A stretch of 64,000 bases of DNA from Monarcha castaneiventris obscurior (taxonomy: Eukaryota; Chordata; Aves; Passeriformes; Monarchidae), in contig JAMPIT010000511.1 of assembly GCA_026261815.1 (NCBI GenBank), positions 62,001 through 126,000 of the forward strand. Reading direction: 5' to 3'. Positions 11,701-22,715 of the stretch are shown here, in pieces (within the stretch, counting starts at the first letter, position 1; every line of letters starts with the position of its first letter). Made by a program: the position numbers and the translations under genes. The notes beneath the pieces are model-generated. The model was not told the origin of the DNA and ran no database searches. It saw nothing but the letters and a program-made list of their open reading frames with translations.

Positions 11701-13833
11701 CACATGCTGATGGTCCCCAGCCACCATCACCATTCCAGGGAAATGCGGAGATCCGCGTCCGAGCAGACGCCCAACGTGTCCCACCCTTCCCAGATGTCAG
11801 AGACTCGCAGCAAATCCTTTGACTACGGGAGCTTGTCGTCCACTCCTGCCTCCACCCCCGGCCCCTCCACCTCCTCGGCCCCCCAGGAGAGGAGGAAATG
11901 CTTCCTGGTGCGGCAGGCGTCCCTCACCAGGCACCCCGAGCACGAGCCAGACCCGGCCCCTCCGGGCTGGCCGGACACGGAGGATCCAGCTCCTTCTTCC
12001 AGTAAATCTCCTGCCACGAGTTTGCCCCATCAGCCGACCTCGTCCTCCCCTTTGCCCTCCCACGGCACCTACCCGAGTGACAAGAGCCAGCCAAAGGACA
12101 GCCCCGAGCCATCCTACAGCCCGCCCTACACAGAGGCCCTGCAGGTGTTCCACCACCCCGTGCCACAGCTCACGCTGCACGAGAAGCACTTCATGGCCCC
12201 CCAGGTTTCCATATTCCCCTACCAGCACCTCCTGCCGCAGCCGGGGCAGTCTGCAGAGCTCTTCGCCGCCCACACCATGTCTGACATCCTCTCTGCCCAG
12301 TTCTCCATGCCTCAGATCCCTCCCTCCATATTCCAGACCCCGCCGCTGCCCCTCCCGCAGACGCTCATCCACCCGGGCCCGCTTCACATCGCTCCTCCCT
12401 TGATGTCTCACCCCGCCGAGGTGTCCTTCAGGCACCCTTCATTCCTGCCCGTGCACTACCCTGGCTCCTCCCCGATCCCCTCAGCCTTTTTCCTGCCTCT
12501 CCAGTCTCAGTTTGCTCTCCACTTGCCAGGCGACGCTGGTGGACATTTGCCACAGATCAAATCCAGTTTGTTCTCGGCAGCAGGAAGCTCCAGCCTGTCC
12601 CCGTGCACGGATTACGAGTCGGAGAGCAGGCTGCACCCTCTGACCTGCGCAGCGAGTCCCGCCGTGTCCGTCACCGTGACCCAGCTCGTTGTCCCCACGC
12701 GGACCGAGCCCATGGTGTCCCTGGTCGTCCCCGTCCGCATCCAGACCAACATGCCCTCCTACGGCAGCGCCATGTACACCACGCTCTCCCAGATCCTGGT
12801 CACGCAGTCCCAGTGCAGCTCCTCCACCATCGTCCTCCCCAAATTCAATGACCGCCAGCCCAAGGGCGCCCTGGTGTGCAGCGCTGACGTCCACGGGCTG
12901 GGTTTTGACCTGGCCCAGATGATCACAGAGGAGCAGAGGAGCCTTTTCCAGAGCCCGTACCTGAGAGTGCCCCTGCCCTTGCCAGAACGAAAGGGCTACA
13001 TGCCCCTCACCTGCCCCTCGGACAGCGTCCTCGGCCTGGAAGGGGGCCCCTCCACAGTGGGAGGGAGCAAAAGGATGCTGTCCCCAGCCGGCAGCTTGGA
13101 GCTGACGATGGAGACACAGCAGCAGAAGAGAGTGAAGGAGGAGGAAGTGTCTGAAGCAGAAGAGAAGCTGGAAGTGGTGAAGCCACCCAGTGCAGCAGAG
13201 GAAGGGAAGAAGCAGGATAAATCTCACTTCCTTGCGGAAAGCCAAGACAGGGTCGAGGTTGAGACACCACCCAGCGTGTCCGTGGAGCAGTCGGAGCCAA
13301 AGGAAACCCCCAGCAGTTCCCAGCAGGCCGTGTCCCAGTCGGGTTCCCCGAGCTTTGAGGCCCTGCAGGAGTACGAGCAGCCAGCTGGCAAACAGTTCCT
13401 CAGCCAGGAGCCCCTGCAGCCCGTGAAGAAGGAAGACTCCAAAGACCCGGTGGAGCAGCCTCCACCGACCCCTGCCAGCGCTGCCCCCGTGCCCGAGGGC
13501 GCCGCCAGCGCGGGGAAGGCTCGGGAAGGCACCGACACCAAGAAGGTCCTGCAGTTCCCCAGTCTCCACACAACCACTAATGTCAGTTGGTGCTATTTAA
13601 ACTACATCAAGCCAAATCCCAGCCCGCAGGGGGACGGCCGCTCCTCGGTGTACGCCAGCTGGTGCGTCAGCCTCTACAACCCCAACCTGCCCGGGGTGTC
13701 CACCAAGGCTGCCCTGGCCCTGCTGAGGTCCAAGCAGAAGGTGAGCAAGGAGACCTACACCATGGCCACTGCTCCGCGGCCTGAGGCGGGCAGGCTGGTG
13801 CCGGCCAGCTCCAGGAAGCCCAAAATGACCGAG
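8719..13833 (+). CDS. HIVEP3: HIVEP3 (Schnurri-3) giant coding exon, residues 1-1705
   Basis: Large zinc-finger transcription factor and adaptor. Family knowledge: it binds kB-like and recombination-signal DNA and acts in NF-kB/TRAF2 signalling and RUNX2 turnover in bone cells. The N-terminus ([20 protein letters not shown]) matches HIVEP3, not HIVEP1 or HIVEP2. The N-terminal ZAS pair of C2H2 fingers uses C193/C196/H209/H213 and C221/C224/H237/H241. An acidic stretch spans 271-286 ([16 protein letters not shown]). A central C2HC finger uses C660/C663/H676/C681. Basic clusters at 728-734 (RKRRKEK) and 925-930 (KKKRLR) are likely nuclear signals. Long Ser/Pro-rich regions separate the domains, and a conserved block near 1621-1633 ([13 protein letters not shown]) precedes the exon end. 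The donor is gag|gtaatg after 13833, phase 0. The frame stays open to 13986, but that tail is intron. Such giant exons are characteristic of the HIVEP family. Confidence 0.97.
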
Positions 13834-15402
13834 GTAATGCAATCCTATCTCTTTGTGCTGATCCATTTGGATGCGTGGGCAGAGGGGGCTGAGGGCCGGG
13901 GCGTGGCTGTGCTTGGCTGGGTTGGGGTTTACTCGTCCCGCGGGCGCTGTGGGGAGCGCCTGTTCTCGGTGAAGCTGTTAGAGTGAAGAACCCAAACCCC
14001 ACTGAAACCCCAAGCCAGGAGGCAGGAGAGCCTGCTCCCAGGCCAGGTTTCTGTTCTCCAGTTCCTACTTGCCTTGTCACCCAAAATGTAGGAATCACCA
14101 CCACCACCACCACCACCACCACCCCACGAACCACCACCGCTCCAGCACAAAGGATTAGACTTCATTTGCATTTGTCTTGATATTTCAAATAGCTTTATGG
14201 CTTTTTTTTTTTTTTTTTTTTTTAATGCTGTTATAATTCCCTACATTTTGCATGTTAGAAGTGAAAAAAAAAAAAAAAAAGGATTACCTTGGGGAAATGG
14301 GATTCTGTCTGGTTGTGCATCTGCTCATCTCACATTAATGAACATGGAGAGGCATGCTTAAAAGTATTTAAAAATATTAAAGGGAGATTTGCAAGTGTAT
14401 TTAGGCCCCTGAAGAAGCACAAAGGCTGGCAGTGGCATTTATAAAAGTGCCTCAGCGGGTCAGACACGTTTAGTTAAACACCCCTGTGGTTTGGTCCGTT
14501 TGGTCCATAGCTCTCCGCCTGCTTTTCCAGGTATTTAAGGATATTTTATGCCTGGTTTTGGAGTTAAGACTTCACAGTGGCTTCCCAGGGGCAGAGCTCC
14601 CCCAAGGCAGTGCCCACACGGGCACAGGAATCTTCAAGACACTCCTGTGAGCTGCCTAATTTTATGTATCTCATTTTAAAGCCAGGCTTTACCCCTCCTG
14701 CTTAATGCTGAACCAAACAGATCCCTTTAATCCAGATCATGTTCATGTAGATTAGCAAACAGAATCGCTCTAAAGATTTTGCAATTTGATATTCATCTCA
14801 AGTCAATTTATATTGATGGATTATTCATTTTATTTCTGTGTCATGAAATGAACTCTGAATATTAAATTTATCATAATCGCTGCTGCAGCTGCTGCTTATA
14901 AATATGTCTTAAAATACACAGTAGAGTGGCTTTGATTCAATAAATCTTTATTTCTATTCAGCATTTCCATCGCTCTCCTGCCGAAATCCAAGAGACAGAT
15001 TTCCAGGGACACAGGGGCAGATAATTACCTGAGCAGTGCAATAACCACACTGAGCTTTATGCACTATTTTTCCAAGGGTTTTGTCTGAGTGCTGCCGTAG
15101 CATCCTCGATTGCAATCCCTAAAGGAAGTGCCTGTGCTGCTCTGAGCTCTGCTCTTTGCCATGGTGCTAAAACGCACACCCCGAGGGTGTGAGTCCAGAG
15201 GTACGAGACCCCCACGCCCCGAGGGACAGGGGGAGCAGCACTGCTTCAGCCCTCACCCATCCCAACCCACATTTCACTGCATGAATTCCCCCGGAGCCCC
15301 CTAAAACCCCTCACAAAACCCCTCTGAGCTCTCTGGTGCTGCAGGTTCAGGCTCCCGTGGCACGATTTGCACAAGGAAGGGTTTGCCCTGCCCAGTTCAC
15401 TC
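13834..15402 (+). other. Start of intron after giant exon: read-through tail, microsatellites, quiet AT-rich block
   Basis: The giant-exon frame would read through for 50 more codons to a stop at 13984-13986, adding a tail with a hydrophobic start ([14 protein letters not shown]). An (ACC)n tract lies at 14096-14139, a T-run at about 14201-14223 and an A-run at about 14263-14280. Bases 14281-14990 are AT-rich, repeat-free and look like candidate conserved non-coding sequence. An AATAAA lies at 14939-14944. Confidence 0.6.
14939..14944 (+). terminator. Possible intronic poly(A) signal AATAAA
   Basis: A canonical AATAAA followed by T-rich sequence (ctttatttctattc). It could end a transcript that reads through the giant-exon donor and uses the stop at 13984-13986. 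Chance occurrence in AT-rich DNA is quite possible. Confidence 0.3.
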
Positions 15403-16570
15403 CATTCAATTGTCCCTCCAAGGGCTTTGGAGAGGGATTTGTGCCCCACAAACGGCTCTGGAGAGGGATTTGTGCCCCTCCAAGGGCTCTGGAGAAGGGT
15501 TTGTGCCCCTCCAAGGGCTCTGGAGAGGGATTTGTGCCCCTCCAAGGACTTTGGAGAGGGATTTGTGCCCCTCCAAGGGCTTTGGAGAGGGATTTGTGCC
15601 GCTCCAAGGGCTTTGGAGAGGGATTTGTGCCCCTCCAAGGGCTCTGGAGAGGGATTTGTGCCCCTCCAAGGGCTTTGGAGAAGGGTTTGTTCCCCTCCAA
15701 GGGCTCTGGAGAGGGATTTGTGCCCCTCCAAGGGCTCTGGAGAGGGATTTGTGCCCCTCCAAGGGCTCTGGAGAGGGATTTGTGCCCTTCCAAGGGCTCT
15801 GGAGAAGGGTTTGTGCCCCTCCAAGGGCTTTGGAGAAGGGTTTGTGCCCCTCCAAGGGCTTTGGAGAGGGATTTGTGCCCCTTCAGGGGATCTGGACAGG
15901 GATTTGTGCCCCTCCAAGGGCTTTGGAGAGGGATTTGTTCCCCTACAAGGGCTCTGGACAGGGATTTGTGCCCCTCCAAGGGCTCTGGACAGGGATTTGT
16001 GCCCCTCCAAGGGCTCTGGAGAGGGATTTGTGCCCCTCCAAGGGCTCTGATAAAGGGTTTGTGCCCCTCCAGGGGCTTTGGAGAGGGATTTGTGCCCCTC
16101 CAAGGGCTCTGGAGAGGGATTTGTGCCCCTCCAAGTACTTTGGAGAGGGATTTGTGCCCCTCCAAGGGCTTTGGAGAAGGGTTTGTTCCCCTCCAAGGGC
16201 TCTGGAGAGGGATTTGTGCCCTTCCAAGGGCTCTGGAGAAGGGTTTGTGCCCCTCCAAGGGCTTTGGAGAGGGATTTGTGCCCCTTCAGGGGATCTGGAG
16301 AGGGATTTGTGCCCCTCCAAGGGCTCTGGACAGGGATTTGTGCCCCTCCAAGGGCTCTGGACAGGGATTTGTGCCCCTCCAAGGGCTCTGGACAGGGATT
16401 TGTGCCCCTCCAAGGGCTCTGATAAAGGGTTTGTGCCCCTCCAGGGGCTTTGGAGAGGGATTCGTGCCCCTCCAAGGGCTCTGGAGAGGGATTTGTGCCC
16501 CTCCAAGTACTTTGGAGAGGGATTTGTGCCCCTCCAAGGACTTTGGAGAGGGATTTGTGCCCCTCCAAGA
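15403..16570. repeat. Minisatellite, 31 bp unit, about 37 copies
   Basis: The unit joins 'agggctctggagagggattt' and 'gtgcccctcca' (31 bp). Because 31 is not a multiple of three, each reading frame repeats every 93 bp with a 31-residue protein period, giving open frames in several frames on both strands. Rare variants recur at fixed spacing. 'gataaaggg' is at 16049 and 16421, 372 bp (12 units) apart. The 'cttcaggggatctgg' variant is at 15881 and 16284, 403 bp (13 units) apart. An internal block has therefore been duplicated. Confidence 0.96.
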
Positions 16571-16906
16571 GGAGGGAAACGGTGGATCCTAAACCCAGCC
16601 CTTCCTCCCTGCGTGGCTGGCAGAACCCCTGCTAACTGCAGCGGAGATAAACGGGATTCTCACCAGAATCCCTGAACCCTGATCACACCCTGATCCTGAT
16701 CACAGAACCCATTTGTGATCAGTGGGAGCGAAATGCTCCGTGCAGTGTTTAAATCACACACTTCTGGCACGGGCGGGGCAGCAGCGGCCACCAGGACGTG
16801 CAGGGGCAGTAGCTGGGAGCCCAACCCTGAGCCAACCCTTCTCTGGCTCCTTCCCTTCAATATTCCCTCCTTTCTGTAACTCCAGGTTGTCGCTCTTTCC
16901 CCCCAG
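16571..16906. other. Intronic sequence ending in strong splice acceptor
   Basis: Non-repetitive sequence. It ends in a strong pyrimidine-rich 3' splice site: 'cgctctttccccccag' with AG at 16905-16906. See the candidate terminal exon that follows. Confidence 0.5.
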
Positions 16907-17218
16907 GAGATGTAAAAGCCCCGGTGTTTTGTACAGTTATGCATGCAGCGAGCAGTAGTTCTGTACGTGCTGTCTCCGTCTCCTTGGCTTGGGGTTTGAG
17001 GTTTTCCAGTGGGATTTGCTGAGCAGATAATTCTGGAATTCTGGAGTGGCTGTGTGCATGTAGGGATGGCTGGTGACGCTGTACTGGGGCGGGCACACTC
17101 TGTAAATTCTGTAAAAGGGGATAGCAGTGACTGTATGACTTCGGCTCTCTGGTGCCTTTCATCTGTCAATGTTTTTTGTGCTTTCCAAAGTTGCAATAAA
17201 CAAACCTCGTGCTACATC
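16907..17218 (+). other. HIVEP3: Candidate alternative terminal exon of HIVEP3
   Basis: Begins right after the acceptor AG at 16905-16906. If joined to the phase-0 donor of the giant exon, it reads GAG ATG TAA, adding two residues (EM) and a stop. Then come about 300 nt without repeats, holding many TGTA motifs (16930, 16962, 17059, 17080, 17101, 17110, 17132), an AATAAA at 17195-17200, a likely cleavage region near 17215-17220 and a T/G-rich stretch (tgttttgtattc) just after. All parts of a mammalian-type poly(A) site are present. The product would have 1707 residues and lack the C-terminal ZAS domain. This is inference; no transcript evidence is available here. Confidence 0.42.
17195..17200 (+). 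terminator. Poly(A) signal AATAAA
   Basis: AATAAA within 'ttgcaataaacaaacc', with upstream TGTA motifs and a downstream T/G-rich element at about 17230-17242. This is the best-supported poly(A) site in the window. No genomic A-tract follows, which argues against a processed pseudogene. Confidence 0.5.
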
Positions 17219-18082
17219 TAGCAAGTCAATTGTTTTGTATTCCTCAGCAAACCTGGGAACGTTGCCCCCAGCAGTGTTCTGAGCCCGTAGCTCCCATCAG
17301 GAGGTGAAGGCCCGACCCTAAAAGTTTAAATGTTAAGGGTTCTGAGTGTGTCTCCTGCTGCTGGTTTCCTCCCTGCCATCTCCATTCCTGCTGTTAAATA
17401 TTCAAATGGTTCCTGGCACTGTTCTGCCCCAGGCCCTTTCTCATGAAATTCCTGGCACTTTTAGGGAGACAGGGCAGCACAGGGACCATTCCCAGGAGGC
17501 TTCTAGGAAGGATGTGTGGATGGTGTGGACACGGGGCTGATCTGGCCCCAAGGACAAAGAGCAGCCTTGGGTGAACTTAATGCTCTGAGCTGAGCTCCTG
17601 AAATTCCTGGGCAAATTTGAAGGGTCTGACCTCATTTTCCAAAGCGACTTTTGTGTGAGTCCCTCCCTGCTCCTGCTGAGCACCCAGCAGCTGCGGGGGC
17701 TGGGTTACACCCCACTGGATTCTGTGGGGTTCTGTCTGAGCTGCTCACTCTGTGGCTTCCCCCAAAACCTGCGGAGACAAAGAGGCTCCACTGGGCTGAT
17801 TCATCCCCCTTAGGACGAGGCTGAGGTGGCGCAGGGGAATCACCTGGCAGCCAGAGCCCAGGGTGAGCAGCTCTGCTTTGGCCTTCAGGGGCTGCCTTCG
17901 GGCCAAAACCCTCTAAAATCTGCTCTCAGATGCCTTCAGCTCGATTCCATAAATTACAGACAGCGTGAGGATGTGGGGATTCAATTGGATGTCAGAATTT
18001 CTGTGCACAGAGTGACCTGGGGGAAAAGCTTCTGCTTTCCTTTCTCTGGAGACCCCCACCTTGGTCCTATTGGGTTGTAGGG
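17219..18082. other. Intronic sequence, no gene seen
   Basis: No array, recognised element or supported exon. Confidence 0.5.
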
Positions 18083-18885
18083 AGCAACATCCCAACGTTT
18101 CATTCCAGGTGTGTAGAGCTCTCCCAGGGTTTGTCCTGCCACATTTTAGGGACCAACATCCCAACTTTTCATTCCAGTCATGGAGAGCTCTCCTGGAGTT
18201 TGTCCCATTAGGTTTTAGGGGGTAAATTCCCAACTTTTCATTCCAGGCATGGAGAGCTCTCCCGGGGTTTGTCCTGTTACATTTTAGGGATCAACATCCC
18301 AACTTTTCATTCCAGGCATGGAGAGCTCTACTGGGTTTGTCCTGTTACATTTTAGGGGGAAACACCCCAAAATTTCATTCCAGGCATGGAGAGCTCTCCG
18401 GAGGTTTGTCCCATTAGGTTTTAGGGGACCAACACCCCAAGTTTTCATTCCAGGTGTGTAGAACTCTCCTGGGGTATGTCCTGTTGGGTTGTAGGGGGAA
18501 ATATCCAAAAATTTCATTCCAGGTGTGGAGAGCTCTCCTGGGTTTGTCCTGTTACATTTTAGGGGGAAACACCCCAAAATTTCATTCCAGGCATGGAGAG
18601 CTATCCTGGGGTTTGTCCCACTGGGTTTTAGGGGGCAAAATCCCAACTTTTCATTCCAGGCATGGAGAGCTCTCCCGGGGTTTGTCCCACTGGGTTTTAG
18701 GGGACCAACACCCCAAGTTTTCATTCCAGGTGTGTAGAACTCTCCTGGGGGTTGTCCTGTTACATTTTACGGGGCAAAATCCCAACTTTTCATTCCAGGC
18801 ATGGACAGCTCTCCTGGGGTTTGTCCTGTTGGGTTTAGGGGACCAGAACCCCAAAATTTCATTCCAGGCATGGAGAGCTCTCCCT
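18083..18885. repeat. Minisatellite, about 69 bp unit, about 12 copies
   Basis: The units share 'ttttcattccaggcatggag' and 'ctctcctggggtttgtcc' with variable linkers (gttttaggggaccaacaccc). Each unit contains 'cattccag', which resembles a splice acceptor. None is followed by a supported exon. Confidence 0.93.
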
Positions 18886-19692
18886 GCATCCCAGCCAGAG
18901 CCACAGAGGCAGCTTTGATGTTCAGGTCCATCCTATAACAAACATTAAACGTGTTGCTGAGGTGTCAGGGCATGACTTAAACCTTGGGCTAGGCAAAGTT
19001 TAGACACAAAACCCCTTCACCAGGGTGGCAATTTAACAGTGGAAAAGCAGAGCTGACCCTGGGAATGTGTGGGGAGGTTGAGGATTCTTTTCTCCCGTGG
19101 GTTTTGTGGCTTTCTCTGCGCGGCGCCCTTGGCAGCGAAAGGAAATCACCCGGGAGTGCTGCCTGGCGAGTGATTTATGTCAGGCTGAGGTGGCTAAAAC
19201 CCAGATTTGTGTGAGTGTGTGTGAAAGAGGGGGAAGCCCGGAGGTTCAGTGTATGGGTTCTGCAGATGCCTCCTCTCCAGACCGCTCAGATGTGTAATTT
19301 TAGAGAGAGGATTATCCAGGGACAGAGATTCAGGAACAGGGACCCCGCATGCTCAGAGCCACCCCAGCCACCTCACTTCTCTCCATCCCTCATTTTTGCA
19401 GTTGACAAGAAGTGGATAACCTGGTGGGGGCATTAATAAACTTGTGAGAGCTCACAGTAAACACAACACAACCCTCAGGGCCCCAAATCCAGAGGGAGAG
19501 GCCCCAAATCCAGAGGGAGAGGCCCCAAATCCAGAGGGAGAGGCCCCATTAGTTAGGAGGGTGCCCTAATTCCAGCCCGTGGTGTCGGGAGCAGCCTGGG
19601 GACGCTGCTGGCTCTGCTGGGGCTGTTTGCTCTGTGTCTGCCTGCTGATGTTGTCTGTAATCATGGATTGTTTTGCTCTTTTGGGGAGATAG
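18886..19692. other. Intron sequence before the 146-nt HIVEP3 exon
   Basis: Mostly unique. A small array of three 21-bp units (ggccccaaatccagagggaga) lies at about 19480-19546. The last bases before 19693 are T-rich and end in 'gagatag', the acceptor used by the next exon. Confidence 0.6.
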
Positions 19693-19838
19693 GTTCATTT
19701 GCCTTCGCTCCTTTCTAATGAAGGTCGAAAAGATATAACTAGAGCTGAGAAGGAAGAGGAGAAAAGGGGAAAATCAGAAGAAGAGGCTCTTGTGACCAAG
19801 CGAGGGGAGCCGGTGAGGATCAAGATCTTTGAAGGAGG
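19693..19838 (+). CDS. HIVEP3: HIVEP3 exon, residues 1706-1753 plus split codon
   Basis: This 146-nt exon continues the giant exon in phase 0 (acceptor gatag|GTTCAT) and ends at GAAGGAGG|gtgagt with two bases of a split glycine codon. It encodes [14 protein letters not shown], then a highly charged Glu/Lys stretch, and ends [14 protein letters not shown]. The ends match the same exon of mammalian HIVEP3, with divergence in the middle. The exon links the Ser/Pro-rich region to the C-terminal ZAS finger exon. It is too short to appear as a long open frame and was found by splice-phase reading and homology recalled from the family. Confidence 0.95.
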
Positions 19839-21329
19839 GTGAGTGCCTCGTTTTATTTCTCTCTTTGTGTCTCGCACTTGCGTGGAGTTGTTACAGTGAT
19901 GGCGAGGTGCCACTGGAGGTGAGCAGATGGAGCTGGATTTCGCTTTATTTTCCACAGCCGCTGTAAAAACTCAGCCCTCCAGCTCTGGAGTGCATTAATT
20001 CCCTATTTTTGAGCTGCCTTTAAGTCAGCAATCACCTGGATCTCTTTTCTGAGTGGGTGGTTGAGTGAAGAGCACAAATCCATCTCGCGGCTGTCTCTGA
20101 AGTGACAAAGGTGCACTCCTCAATCTTTCCAGAGCTTTCTCCTGAAAATGATGTTCCTGATGGTTGTTCCCATTCTGAGGAGGATCTGGGGAGCTCTCTG
20201 ATGCTGGGGGTTTGGGTGCGGAACAAAAGCAGCGTTTTGTTCATGTGATTTCCATCCCACCCAACTGAAATAGCTCCAACCAGGATGGCTGCAAGGCCTT
20301 AATTTGATGTGTATCTCAAACCTCGGCTCCAGGTGATTCCGAGGACGCCTCAGGAATTCAGCACTTGCCTAATGCTGCTGGTTTTTTCTTAAAAATTTTA
20401 AAAAAATAGCAAATGAGAAATGTGTCTGTGGGTAACAATTAGAGATCGCCCTTCCTGGGTGTTGCAGAGGGGGCCAAATTGGTGGGAGCAATTTCCAGCA
20501 GGATTTACCAGTCCTGCCCTTGCTGTTGGGTGGTCCTGGTTTCTGTGTGTTGGAAAAAGGCTTTCATTAGGCTGTGCTTGTGGTTTCGCTGCTGTTACCA
20601 GCTGAAATTCGCGTTTATTTTAAAATGCCTCGTTAGCAGGTGGTCAAGTTAGCAAAGCCAGAGGGAAAAGCAGTGCTGTGGGACAGGAACGCTGCGTGTT
20701 GGTCAGGAGAACCCAGCTCTGCCCCAGCTGGGGGCTCAGGTTTGGGCAGGGAGTGGGGGATGCAAAGACCTGAGCAGGGCCAACCCCGTCGTGGCTGTGC
20801 CTGAAACGACTCCGGGAGCAGCAGAATGCGAGGTTTGATGGGCTCAGGAAATCCCTGTCACCCCCTGCAGCAGATGGGTCCCACTGAGCGGGGTTTATTC
20901 CCTTCAGCCCCACGGGAACCTCGGCTCCCCTGGACTGGTTTGTCCCTCAGGGGGGCTCTGGCATTCCTTCCTGGAGTGACAGCAGCTCAGCATTAATGCT
21001 CCTGAACATCCCCCTGGCCCTCACGGGGCAGCTCAGGGCTGTTTTGGGGGGTCCTCGGTGCTGTCCCCCAGAGCAGCTGCATCCCCTCGTGCTGTGCTCC
21101 CCCAGGAGGGGCTTTGTCCCCGAGCCCAGCCCAGCACAGTGACAGCGGGGTTTGTGCTGCTGTCAGGGTGTCAGGGGGTGTTCCCTGCCTGCTGCCATCC
21201 CAGGATGGGATCTGGGAGCAGAGGGGTGGGGACACTCAGTGCCTGCCCCTCTGCATGGCGGGCACAAGGCAAAGCCTCATCTCCGAGGTGCCCTGTGCCC
21301 GCAGCAGCAGGGAACGTGGCAGTGCTGAA
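19839..21329. other. Intronic sequence, no gene seen
   Basis: Largely unique and moderately GC-rich towards 21 kb. No recognised element. Confidence 0.5.
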
Positions 21330-21577
21330 CCCGGGTGGGGTTTAATTCCAAACCTCCTGTAGCTCTGCCTGTGTCCCTCTGGGTGGGGTTTAATTCCAAA
21401 CCTCCTGTAGCTCTGCCTGTGTCCCTCTGGATGGGGTTTAATTCCAAACCTCCTGTGGCTCTGCCTGTGTCCCTCTGGATGGGGTTTAATTCCAAACCTC
21501 CGCTAGCTCTGCCTGTGTCCCTCTGGGTGGGGTTTAATTCCGAACCTCCTGTAGCTCTGCCTGTGTCCCTCTGGGCA
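21330..21577. repeat. Minisatellite, 48 bp unit, 5 copies
   Basis: Five near-perfect units beginning 'gggtggggtttaattccaaa' and ending 'ctgcctgtgtccctct'. As 48 is divisible by three, both strands remain open with a 16-residue period. Confidence 0.94.
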
Positions 21578-21784
21578 GGACACAATGCCAGGCACTGCTG
21601 GGACACATCAGGTGGCAGCAATGGGTTCCCTGTGTGAATTCCAGGTCTGGATTCCATAGCTGGATTCCATGGCACTGCCCAGGGCCGGCAGGGCAGGCTG
21701 TGCTCCCTCCGTGTGCTCCGTGTGCTCCATGAGCTCCGGGCCTCGTTCCCACAAGGTTTCTGATGTCGGGGTGTTCAGCCCCAG

Positions 21785-22715
21785 CAGCCAGGACCTTTTT
21801 CTGCTGCTCTTTCTCAGGCATCTTCCAGGACCTTTTTCTGCTGCTCTTTCTCAGGCATCTTCCAGGACCTTTTCCTGCTGCTCTTTCTCAGGCATCTTCC
21901 AGGACCTTTTCCTGCTGCTCTTTCTCCGTGTCTTCCAGGACCTTTTCCTGCTGCTCTTTCTCCGTGTCTTCCAGGACCTTTTCCTGCTGCTCTTTCCCTG
22001 GTGTCTTCCAGGACCTTTTCCCGCTGTTCTTTCTCAGGCATCTTCCAGGACCTTTTCCTGCTGCTCTTTCCCTGGTGTCTTCCAGGACCTTTTCCTGTTG
22101 CTTTTTCCCTGGTGTCTTCCAGGACCTTTTCCTGCTGCTCTTTCCCTGGTGTCTTCCAGGACCTTTTCCTGCTGCTCTTTCCCTGGTGTCTTCCAGGACC
22201 TTTTCCTGCTGCTCTTTCCCTGGTGTCTTCCAGGACCTTTTCCCGCTGTTCTTTCTCAGGCATCTTCCAGGACCTTTTCCTGCTGCTCTTTCCCTGGTGT
22301 CTTCCAGGACCTTTTCCTGCTGCTCTTTCCCTGGTGTCTTCCAGGACCTTTTCCTGCTGTTCTTTCTCCGTGTCTTCCAGGACCTTTTCCTGCTGCTCTT
22401 TCCCTGGTGTCTTCCAGGACCTTTTCCTGCTGCTCTTTCCCTGGTGTCTTCCAGGACCTTTTCCTGCTGTTCTTTCTCCGTGTCTTCCAGGACCTTTTCC
22501 TGCTGCTCTTTCTCACGTGTTTTCCAGGACCTTTTCCTGCTGCTCTTTCCCTGGTGTCTTCCAGGACCTTTTCCCGCTGTTCTTTCTCAGGCATCTTCCA
22601 GGACCTTTTCCTGCTGCTCTTTCCCAGGTATCTTCCAGGACCTTTTCCTGCTGCTCTTTCCCAGGTATCTTCCAGGACCTTTTCCTGCTGCTCTTTCCCA
22701 GGACCTTTTCCAGCA
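21785..22715. repeat. Minisatellite, about 37 bp pyrimidine-rich unit, about 25 copies
   Basis: The unit combines 'cttccaggaccttttcctgc' and 'tgctctttccctggtgt'. The pyrimidine bias of the plus strand is strong. Variants alternate between ctcaggcat, ctccgtgt and ccctggtgt types. Long leucine- and phenylalanine-rich frames, and lysine-rich frames on the other strand, are by-products of the repeat and not proteins. Confidence 0.95.

Noticed and set aside
9469..13569. Minus-strand frames of 200-360 residues inside the giant exon
   Set aside because: They are shadow frames of the GC-rich HIVEP3 exon. The plus strand has the conserved zinc fingers and HIVEP3 N-terminus.
15246..16675. Several open frames of 300-440 residues on both strands
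   Set aside because: They follow a 31-bp tandem unit in multiple frames with a 31-residue period and have no splice or start context. They are products of repetition.
18083..18885. Repeated 'cattccag' splice-acceptor-like motifs
   Set aside because: They are part of the 69-bp tandem unit and precede no conserved exon.
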